A stretch of 64,000 nucleotides of DNA from Azoarcus sp. PA01. Its GTDB lineage: Bacteria > Pseudomonadota > Gammaproteobacteria > Burkholderiales > Rhodocyclaceae. Shown here piece after piece: positions 56,075 through 64,000 of the stretch. The notes under the pieces are model-generated. The model ran no database searches. It saw nothing but the letters and a program-made list of their open reading frames with translations, and was not told the DNA's origin. Location: the NCBI GenBank assembly GCA_001274695.2, contig LARU01000004.1, positions 124,001-188,000 of the forward strand, in the 5' to 3' direction. Every line of letters begins with the position of its first letter. Position 1 is the first letter of the stretch. A program made the position numbers and the translations under genes.

Positions 56075-58190
56075 TACCTGGCGCAGCGCCCTGGTGGGGG
56101 CGTGCATCGGCGCGGCGAGCGGCGCCGCTGCGTCCGATGACGCCGCCACAGTTCTCGAACAGGTGACGGTCACCGCGACGCGTGAAGAGGCGCGGCTCGT
56201 CGAAACGCCAGCCTCGGTCGGCGTCGTCGAAGGGGAGGACATCGCGCTCGACAAGCCCCCCCACCCGGCACAGGTGATGAGCCAAACGCCGGGCGTCGCG
56301 GTCGCCGTAACGAACGGCGAAGGCCACACGACGGCGATCCGCCAGCCGTTCACGACGAGCCCGGTGTATCTGTTCCTCGAAGACGGCATTCCGTCGCGCT
56401 CGACCGGCTTCTTCAACCACAACGGCCTGTACGAGATCAACATTCCGCAAGCCGGCGGCATCGAAGTCAATCGCGGGCCGTCGTCGGCGCTGTACGGGTC
56501 GGACGCGATCGGCGGCGTCGTCAACGTGCTGACGCGCACGCCGCCGACGAAGACCGAAGCGAATGGCTCGATCGAAGCGGGCGAGCACGGTTGGCGGCGG
56601 ATGCTCGTCGGTGGCGGCAGCGGCCATGCCGACGGCGGCTGGCGGGCGGACCTGAACCTGACCCGCACGGACGGCTGGCGCGAGGACACCGGCTACGACC
56701 GCGACAGCGGCACGCTGCGCTGGGATCACTTCATCGGCGACAGCACGTCGCTGAAGACCGTGCTGGGTTTCTCCGAGATCGACCAGGAAACCGGCGCGAA
56801 CTCGCCGCTCGTGCGTTCCGACTACCGGCACGATCCGACGAAGAATTACCTGCCGATCGCGTTCCGCAAAGTCAGCGCGCTGCGCCTGTCGACGAACTAC
56901 GAACACGAAACGGCCGACTCGCTGCTGTCGATCACGCCGTACGTGCGCGACAACAGCATGGATCTGCTCGCGAGCTTCGCGCTGCGCTTCGACCCGACGA
57001 TCGCTGAAACCGGCAACCGTTCGTACGGGCTGATGGCGAAGTGGCGCCGCGACTTCGCACCGCTGCGCGCGCGCATCATCGTCGGCGTCGATTTCGATCT
57101 GAGCCCGGGGGAGCGGCGCGAGAACCGCATCGACGCGACGACGCGCGGCAGCGGCGCGAGCCGCGAGTTCATCGCCTACACGGTCGGGCCGCGCATCTAC
57201 GACTACGACGTCGAATATCGCGGCGTTTCGCCGTACGTCCATGGCGAAATCTCCCCGACCGACCAGCTGCGGCTGACCGCCGGCCTGCGCTACGACGACA
57301 TGCGCTACGAGTTTGACAACAAGCTCGGCGACAACCAGCTCGGCGCCGGTGAGGTCGTGCAGGTCGGGAGCAGCTTCTACGGCCAGGCGGCGAACACCCG
57401 CGTCCGCTATCGCCGAGCGACGCCGAAACTCGGCGCGACGTACGCGCTCGGCGAGAACACGCATCTTTTCGCGTCGTACAACCAGGCTTTCCGCGCCCCG
57501 TCCGAATCGCAGCTCTTCCGCCCGTCGCGTGCCGGCAGCCTCGACGCTGCCCGGGTGTTGACGCAGTCGGCGCTCGGGCTCGACGCGATCAAGGCCGAGC
57601 AGTACGAGCTCGGCGTGCGCGGCGTCGTGGCGAGCCTGTCGTACGACCTCGTCCTCTACGAGCTGACCAAGCGCGACGACATCGTCAGCCAACGCGACCC
57701 GCTCACGACGCAGACGATCACGACGAACGCCGGCGAGACGCGCCACCGCGGCGTCGAGCTCGGGCTCGGCGCCCCGCTCGTGCGGCACGTGCGGCTGGAT
57801 GTCGCGCTGTCGTACGCGCGGCACGAGTTCGTCGACTGGGTGACTGCGCAAGGAGACTTCGGCGGCAAGGAACAGCAAAGCGCGCCACGGCTGATGTCGA
57901 ATGCGCGGCTGACCTGGACGCCGACCGACGCGTTCCGTGCGCAGCTCGAGTGGACGCGGATCGGCTCGTACTGGCTCGACGACAGCAATACCGCGAAGTA
58001 CGGCGGACACGATCTTTTCAACCTGCGCGGCAACCTGGCCCTGACGCCGGCCGTTTCGCTGTTCGGCAGCGTGAGCAACCTCACCGACCGGCGCTACGCG
58101 GACAGCGCGCAGCTATCGACGGGCAGCAAGCCGGCCTACTCGCCGGGCTTGCCGCGCACCGTGATCGCGGGAGTCGAGGCGAAATGGTGA
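56064..58190 (+). CDS. TonB-dependent outer-membrane receptor, probably for copper
   Basis: The 708-residue protein has a signal peptide, a TonB-box-like EQVTVTATREE at about 32-42, a plug domain (VETPASVGVVEGEDI, VEVNRGPSS-like IEVNRGPSSALYGSDAIGGVVNV) and a 22-strand barrel ending in aromatic VIAGVEAKW. TonB and ExbBD power such receptors from the inner membrane. The substrate is inferred from neighbours (PCu(A)C, DUF2946, Cys-rich BNR protein) as copper or a copper complex, as for OprC/NosA-type receptors. It overlaps the chaperone gene. Confidence 0.88.
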   Translation: MGIDTWRSALVGACIGAASGAAASDDAATVLEQVTVTATREEARLVETPASVGVVEGEDIALDKPPHPAQVMSQTPGVAVAVTNGEGHTTAIRQPFTTSPVYLFLEDGIPSRSTGFFNHNGLYEINIPQAGGIEVNRGPSSALYGSDAIGGVVNVLTRTPPTKTEANGSIEAGEHGWRRMLVGGGSGHADGGWRADLNLTRTDGWREDTGYDRDSGTLRWDHFIGDSTSLKTVLGFSEIDQETGANSPLVRSDYRHDPTKNYLPIAFRKVSALRLSTNYEHETADSLLSITPYVRDNSMDLLASFALRFDPTIAETGNRSYGLMAKWRRDFAPLRARIIVGVDFDLSPGERRENRIDATTRGSGASREFIAYTVGPRIYDYDVEYRGVSPYVHGEISPTDQLRLTAGLRYDDMRYEFDNKLGDNQLGAGEVVQVGSSFYGQAANTRVRYRRATPKLGATYALGENTHLFASYNQAFRAPSESQLFRPSRAGSLDAARVLTQSALGLDAIKAEQYELGVRGVVASLSYDLVLYELTKRDDIVSQRDPLTTQTITTNAGETRHRGVELGLGAPLVRHVRLDVALSYARHEFVDWVTAQGDFGGKEQQSAPRLMSNARLTWTPTDAFRAQLEWTRIGSYWLDDSNTAKYGGHDLFNLRGNLALTPAVSLFGSVSNLTDRRYADSAQLSTGSKPAYSPGLPRTVIAGVEAKW

Positions 58191-58258
58191 CGATGATGGT
58201 GACGGTAACCGCGCCAGAGCATGCGCTCGCGGGCGCCGGAGGCGAGGAGGGCTCGGGA

Positions 58259-59467
58259 ATGACGATGAAGCGAAAAGGCAGCGTGGGCCGGTTTGCCGCC
58301 GCGATACTGCTCGCGCTGGGATGCGCAGCGGGCGCTTTCGCGCAGCACGCCGATCACGCGGCACGGAAAACCGCTGCAGCCCGGCCGGCGAAGGCGGAGC
58401 TCGGCACGAGCGCGGCGTTCGCCCCGGACGGCAGGCTGTACGCAGTTTCGAAGGACGGGCAGCACGTCGTCCTCCAGCGCAGTGCCGACGGCGGGGCGAG
58501 CTGGGATGCGCCGGTAGCTGTCAATGCCGAACCGGAAGCGGTTTCCGCCGACGGCGAGAACCGGCCGAAGATCGCGTTCGCGCCGGACGGCAGCGTGCTG
58601 GTGTCGTGGACGCGCCCGCTGGCGAAGCCTTTCACCGGCGAGATCCGTTTTGCGCGCGCGGATGCCGGTCAGAGTTTCGGCGCTCCGATCACCGTTCACC
58701 GCGACCGGCAGGAGATCACCCACCGCTTCGAGACGATGACCGTCACCGCGAGCGGGCAGGTCATGCTTGCGTGGATCGACAAGCGGGATCTGGAAGCGAC
58801 GCAGCGCTCGAAGCGCAATTACCGCGGTGCGGCGATCTACGCGGCGGTGTCCGACGACGGCGGGCGGACGTTCCGGCGCGAAGTGAAAGTCGCCGACCAT
58901 TCCTGCGAGTGCTGCCGCATCGCGATCGCGACCGATATCGACGGCTTGCCGCTGCTGCTGTGGCGACACGTGTTCGAGCCGAACGAGCGCGACCATGCGC
59001 TGGCGAAGCTTGGCCGCGACGGCTCGCCCGGACCGGTGGCGCGCGCGACATTCGACCGCTGGCGTGTCGACGCCTGCCCGCACCACGGTCCGTCGCTCGC
59101 GGTATCGCATGACGGCACGCGCCACGCAGTGTGGTTCAACGAGAAGGACGGCGAAGGGCGGGTGTTCTACGGCCGCCTGAAAGACGGGCGCGTCGAGGGC
59201 CAGCGCACCGTCGGGGGGGAGCGCGCTGCTCACGCCGATATCGATGTCAGCGGCGAGCGCGTCGCGATCGTGTGGAAGGAGTTCGATGGCGAACGGACGC
59301 AGCTGCGCGCGGAAGTGTCCGAGGACCACGGCGGGCAGTTCCGCCGCCTGTCGCTCGCCGCGACCGACGGCGCGTCCGACCAGCCGCGGGTGATCCGGCG
59401 CGGCGCCGAGCTGTTCGCGTTCTGGCGCACGCGGAACGAAGGCACGAAAGGATACTGGCTGCGATGA
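58259..59467 (+). CDS. Exported BNR/sialidase-fold protein of copper cluster
   Basis: The 402-residue protein has a signal peptide (about 1-30, FAAAILLALGCAAGAFA) and a six-bladed propeller with Asp-box-like turns (SADGGASWDAPV, SDDGGRTFRREV, SEDHGGQFRRL). It carries a striking SCECCRIA motif near residue 216 and DACPHHGPS further on, an arrangement of Cys and His that suits copper rather than sialic acid; the arginine triad of true sialidases is not evident. GAGGAGG lies eight bases before ATG 58259. It lies between the receptor and a thioredoxin-like gene. Confidence 0.78.
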   Translation: MTMKRKGSVGRFAAAILLALGCAAGAFAQHADHAARKTAAARPAKAELGTSAAFAPDGRLYAVSKDGQHVVLQRSADGGASWDAPVAVNAEPEAVSADGENRPKIAFAPDGSVLVSWTRPLAKPFTGEIRFARADAGQSFGAPITVHRDRQEITHRFETMTVTASGQVMLAWIDKRDLEATQRSKRNYRGAAIYAAVSDDGGRTFRREVKVADHSCECCRIAIATDIDGLPLLLWRHVFEPNERDHALAKLGRDGSPGPVARATFDRWRVDACPHHGPSLAVSHDGTRHAVWFNEKDGEGRVFYGRLKDGRVEGQRTVGGERAAHADIDVSGERVAIVWKEFDGERTQLRAEVSEDHGGQFRRLSLAATDGASDQPRVIRRGAELFAFWRTRNEGTKGYWLR

Positions 59468-59934
59468 AACGACTGAAAAACCTGCTGGCGGCAATCGTCT
59501 GGATGAGCGCCGCGGCGTGTTCGGCGAACGACTTCGTGCCGCTCGACCGGGCCGCTGCGACGGCGATCGCCGATCCGGCCAGCCACGCCCGGCCGACGAT
59601 TGTCGCGCTGTGGTCGTCCGACTGTGTGCACTGCAAGAAAAACCTCAAGCTGTTCGCGCAGATCGCGAAAGCGCATCCGCGCCTGCAGCTGATCACGGTC
59701 GCGGCCGAGCCCCCTGGCGACGGGCTCGCCGCGCCGCTCGACCGCGCCGGCGTCACGGGGAAGCGTTTTGCGTACGGAGACGAGGCGCCGGAAGCGCTCG
59801 CGTATGCGCTCGACACGAAATGGCGCGGCGAGCTGCCGCGAACGCTTTTCTTCGACGGACGCGGCGCCCGGGAAGCGGTGTCGGGCGTCGTCGCCGAGGC
59901 CGTCGTGCTTCGCGCGCTCGGCTTGCAGAAATAG
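59464..59934 (+). CDS. Exported thioredoxin-like protein of copper cluster
   Basis: The 156-residue protein has a signal sequence (MKRLKNLLAAIVWMSAAAC; a poor lipobox AAAC) and a thioredoxin/TlpA fold with active site CVHC at 54-57 (VALWSSDCVHCKKN). It ends in LPRTLFFDGRGA with the cis-proline. The ATG overlaps the stop of the BNR gene. It probably keeps cysteines of PCu(A)C or the BNR protein reduced for copper(I) loading, as TlpA does for copper chaperones. Confidence 0.82.
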   Translation: MKRLKNLLAAIVWMSAAACSANDFVPLDRAAATAIADPASHARPTIVALWSSDCVHCKKNLKLFAQIAKAHPRLQLITVAAEPPGDGLAAPLDRAGVTGKRFAYGDEAPEALAYALDTKWRGELPRTLFFDGRGAREAVSGVVAEAVVLRALGLQK

Positions 59935-60030
59935 CAGCGCCAGCCGCGAGGCGGAAACTGTGCGATGCGCGGCGCACAGGGCGGAAAGTCCTGTGCCCGC
60001 TGCGCGGCACGCCGGGAACGACGTATTGCA

Positions 60031-60068
60031 GGGCTTCCGTCCGTCACTGATCATCGTGACGGAAGCCC
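60031..60068. terminator. Hairpin between convergent copper cluster and ETF-QO gene
   Basis: GGGCTTCCGTC at 60031-60041 and GACGGAAGCCC at 60058-60068 are perfect reverse complements around a 16-base loop. It ends six bases before the leftward ETF-QO stop, so it can end transcription from both sides; there is no T-run. Confidence 0.65.
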
Positions 60069-60074
60069 GCTCGA

Positions 60075-61718
60075 TCACATCCCTTGATAGATCGGCCCTT
60101 CACCGCCCTGCGGCACGACCCAGTTGATGTTCTGCGTTGGATCCTTGATGTCGCAGGTCTTGCAGTGCACGCAGTTCTGAGCGTTGATCTGCAGGCGCGG
60201 GTGGGTGCCGTCGGGGTCGCGCACGATCTCGTAGACGCCGGCCGGGCAGTAGCGCTGTTCGGGCGCGTCGTACTTGGCGAGGTTCACCGCGATCGGGATC
60301 GACGGGTCCTTCAGCTGCAGGTGGCAGGGCTGGTCTTCCTCGTGGTTCGTGTTCGACAGGAACACCGACGACAGCTTGTCGAAAGTCAGCACGCCATCGG
60401 GCTTCGGATAGGCGATCTTGTAGCATTCCGACGCGGGCTTGAGCGCAGTATGGTCGGCCGTGTTGTGCAGCGTCCACGGCGCGCGCCCACGGAACAGCTG
60501 CTGGTCGATGCCAAACAGCAAGGACCCCATCCACAGGCCTTTTTTCATGTACGGCTTGAAGTTGCGCGTCTGGTGCAGTTCCTCGTACAGCCAGCTCGCG
60601 CGGAACGCTTCGGGGAACGCGGTCAGTTCGTCGCGGCTGCGCCCGGCCGCGAGCGCGCCGAAGGCCGCTTCGGCGGCGAGCGCGCCGCTCTTGATCGCGG
60701 CGTGGCTGCCCTTGATGCGTGCGGCGTTGAGGAAACCCGCGTCGTCGCCGACGAGCGCGCCGCCCGGGAACACCAGCTTCGGCTGGCTCTGCAGGCCGCC
60801 CGCGGCGAGCGCGCGCGCACCGTACGCGAGACGCTTGCCGCCTTCGAGGAACTTGCGGATCTCGGGGTGCGTCTTGTAGCGCTGGAACTCCTCGAACGGC
60901 GCCAGATGCGGGTTCGTGTAGTTCAGGCCCACGACATAGCCGACGGCAACAAGGTTGTCTTCGAGGTGATAGGCGAAGCCGCCGCCGTAAGTGGCGCTGT
61001 CCATCGGCCAGCCGGCGGTGTGGACGACGAGCCCCGGCACGTGGCGCTCGGCCGGCACTTCCCACAGCTCCTTGAGGCCGATGCCGTAGGTCTGCGGATC
61101 GACGCCGTCGCGCAGGCGGTACTTTTCCTCGAGCTGCTTGCCCAGGTGGCCGCGACAGCCTTCGGCGAACAGCGTGTATTTGGCGTGCAGCTCCATGCCG
61201 GGCTGGTAGGCCGGGCCCGGCTGGCCGTCGCGCGTGACGCCCATGTCGCCGGTCGCCACCCCCTTGACCGCGCCGCGCTCGTCGTAAAGAATTTCCGCGC
61301 CGGCAAAGCCCGGATAGACTTCGACGCCCATCGCCTCGGCCTGTTCGCCGAGCCACTTGACGACGTTGCCCAGCCGCACAATGTAGTTGCCCTGGTTCAG
61401 GAAACAGGCCGGCAGCAGGTTGTTCGGCACCTTGCGCCCGCCGGTCTCGCTGAGGAAGATCACGCGGTCTTCAGACACCTGGGTCGTGACCGGCGCGCCC
61501 TGCGCTTTCCAGTCGGGGATCAGTTCGGTGAGCGCGCGCGGATCCATCACCGCGCCCGACAGGATGTGGGCGCCGATCTCGGAAGCCTTCTCGATGAGGC
61601 ATACCGCCAGCTCCGTGCCTTTCTCGCTGGCGAGCTGCTTCATCCGGATCGCCGCCGCCAGCCCTGCCGGGCCACCGCCTACGATCAGGACATCGAATTC
61701 CATTGATTCGCGTTCCAT
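60075..61718 (-). CDS. Electron transfer flavoprotein-ubiquinone oxidoreductase
   Basis: The 547-residue membrane-associated enzyme passes electrons from ETF (acyl-CoA and other dehydrogenases) to ubiquinone. The N-terminal FAD site VLIVGGGPAGLAAAIR is at about 10-25 and IEKASEIGAHILSGAV follows. The ubiquinone region includes GGLQSQPKLVFPGGALVGDDAGFLN, and the C terminus carries the 4Fe-4S cysteines (ENCVHC-like NCVHCKTCDIKDPTQNI plus an upstream RYCPAGVYE). ATG 61718 has GGAG six bases upstream and is chosen over the longer frame. It is divergent from a hotdog thioesterase across a palindrome. Confidence 0.95.
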   Translation of the reverse strand: MERESMEFDVLIVGGGPAGLAAAIRMKQLASEKGTELAVCLIEKASEIGAHILSGAVMDPRALTELIPDWKAQGAPVTTQVSEDRVIFLSETGGRKVPNNLLPACFLNQGNYIVRLGNVVKWLGEQAEAMGVEVYPGFAGAEILYDERGAVKGVATGDMGVTRDGQPGPAYQPGMELHAKYTLFAEGCRGHLGKQLEEKYRLRDGVDPQTYGIGLKELWEVPAERHVPGLVVHTAGWPMDSATYGGGFAYHLEDNLVAVGYVVGLNYTNPHLAPFEEFQRYKTHPEIRKFLEGGKRLAYGARALAAGGLQSQPKLVFPGGALVGDDAGFLNAARIKGSHAAIKSGALAAEAAFGALAAGRSRDELTAFPEAFRASWLYEELHQTRNFKPYMKKGLWMGSLLFGIDQQLFRGRAPWTLHNTADHTALKPASECYKIAYPKPDGVLTFDKLSSVFLSNTNHEEDQPCHLQLKDPSIPIAVNLAKYDAPEQRYCPAGVYEIVRDPDGTHPRLQINAQNCVHCKTCDIKDPTQNINWVVPQGGEGPIYQGM

Positions 61719-61825
61719 CCTATTCTCCATTTGTGTCCGCGATTGTTGTCTGTAGTCGAGCGAACGGCAGTGTAATACACGCCCGGGACACGACGCAGAC
61801 GCGGGACCGCTTCGCAGCCGTCGAA

Positions 61826-61845
61826 AACATACGGAGCCGTATGTT
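61826..61845. promoter_or_regulatory. 20-bp palindrome in the divergent ETF-QO/thioesterase promoter region
   Basis: AACATACGG and CCGTATGTT are exact reverse complements separated by AG. The site lies 40 bases before the thioesterase ATG and 108 bases before the ETF-QO ATG, a typical operator place. Symmetry and size fit a TetR-type repressor, which often controls acyl-CoA oxidation genes; the regulator is not in the window. Confidence 0.7.
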
Positions 61846-61884
61846 ACATTAGCTGCCGGTTCCCACCAACAGGACGCTGTTTTC

Positions 61885-62289
61885 ATGGAAGATACCCGCA
61901 AGCTTCAGCTGACGACGAAGATCCCGGTACGCTGGGGCGACCTCGACCGGTACGGTCACCTGAACAACACGCTGTATTTCCGCTATTTCGAGCAGGCGCG
62001 GATCGAATGGATCGAGCAGAAGGACTTCCGCGTCGATCCGGCCGAAGTCGAAGGCGTGGTCATTGTTCATGCGGACTGCACGTTCCTGATCCCGGTGAAT
62101 TATCCGGCGACGGCGATCGTCAAGGTCTTCGCCGGTGAGCCGGGACGCAGCAGCGTGATGAACTGGTATGAACTGTACGTCGAAGGCGACGAGCGCCTTT
62201 TCGCGACCGGTTCCGCGAAGCTCGTGTGGGTCGACAACCGTACCGGCAAATCCCTGCCGCTGCCGGCGAAGCTGCGTGAGGGGCTGTGA
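61885..62289 (+). CDS. Hotdog-fold acyl-CoA thioesterase
   Basis: The 134-residue protein is a 4-hydroxybenzoyl-CoA thioesterase-type hotdog enzyme: VRWGDLDRYGHLNNTLYFRYFEQARIEW at 15-42 holds the catalytic Asp21 before GHLNN. The length matches the family. It hydrolyses an acyl- or aroyl-CoA; substrate cannot be read from sequence. It shares a divergent promoter region and palindrome with ETF-QO, so both may answer to the same fatty-acid or aromatic-acid signal. Confidence 0.88.
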   Translation: MEDTRKLQLTTKIPVRWGDLDRYGHLNNTLYFRYFEQARIEWIEQKDFRVDPAEVEGVVIVHADCTFLIPVNYPATAIVKVFAGEPGRSSVMNWYELYVEGDERLFATGSAKLVWVDNRTGKSLPLPAKLREGL

Positions 62290-62361
62290 GGCGATGTTTT
62301 CCGGCTGGCGCACGTCACAGGCCTGTCGTGCGCCCGTACGATTTCAGTTGAGGAACCGCGT

Positions 62362-64000
<1,639 letters not shown>

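Overview
The window is GC-rich, densely coded bacterial DNA. The housekeeping genes (gcvTHP behind a tandem glycine riboswitch, gcvR, scpAB-rluB, purL, pyrG, a PCu(A)C/TonB copper cluster, an fpr gene divergent from a LysR gene, a PEP-CTERM protein) suggest a betaproteobacterium, most likely a Rhodocyclales member of the Azoarcus/Aromatoleum/Thauera type. That assignment is an inference from gene content and protein style; no rRNA or marker tree is available here.

Region 1 (about 1-24600) is the late half of a tailed (siphovirus-type) prophage, all on the + strand except two inserted cargo genes. It opens with a 44-bp inverted repeat full of the octamer GTCCAACC. Next come a small unknown gene and a Mor-family activator of the kind used by Mu-like phages. 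After that follow lambda-type DNA packaging and head genes (terminase small and large subunits, gpW, portal, ClpP-like protease, gpD, major capsid gpE). A lysis cassette sits unusually between portal and protease. Connector, tail completion, tail tube, tape measure and six to seven tail-tip genes finish the operon, which ends at a strong bidirectional hairpin (24571-24602). Integrase or transposase, repressor and the left end lie outside the window, and the right end was not located. Two leftward genes between terminase and gpW look like morons: a frameshifted PEP-CTERM/DUF1566 protein and a small membrane protein.

Region 2 (24641-32600) holds a type IV pilin with a very good sigma-54 promoter, a Sel1/HTH protein, a CHASE-PAS-GGDEF diguanylate cyclase, gcvR, a free-standing lipoyl-domain protein, ferredoxin-NADP reductase divergent from a FinR-like LysR regulator, and a ChaN-like heme/iron protein.

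Region 3 (32654-42656) holds a beta-1,3-glucan pair (GH17-GT2 fusion and a membrane GH17 protein) and the glycine cleavage operon gcvT-gcvH-gcvP under a tandem glycine riboswitch with its own terminator. GcvR lies 9 kb away, so glycine catabolism appears to be controlled by RNA and possibly by protein.

Region 4 (42656-54923) runs rightward: PHP phosphoesterase, YciO, M50 protease, trpS, scpA, scpB, rluB, then an envelope/cytoskeleton trio (M23 peptidase with a frameshift, a coiled-coil membrane protein, bactofilin), then purL.

Region 5 (55046-64000) is a five-gene copper-acquisition cluster (DUF2946, PCu(A)C chaperone, TonB receptor, BNR protein, thioredoxin-like protein), ETF-ubiquinone oxidoreductase divergent from a hotdog thioesterase across a 20-bp palindrome, an isochorismatase-family hydrolase, and the 5' part of pyrG, which runs off the window.
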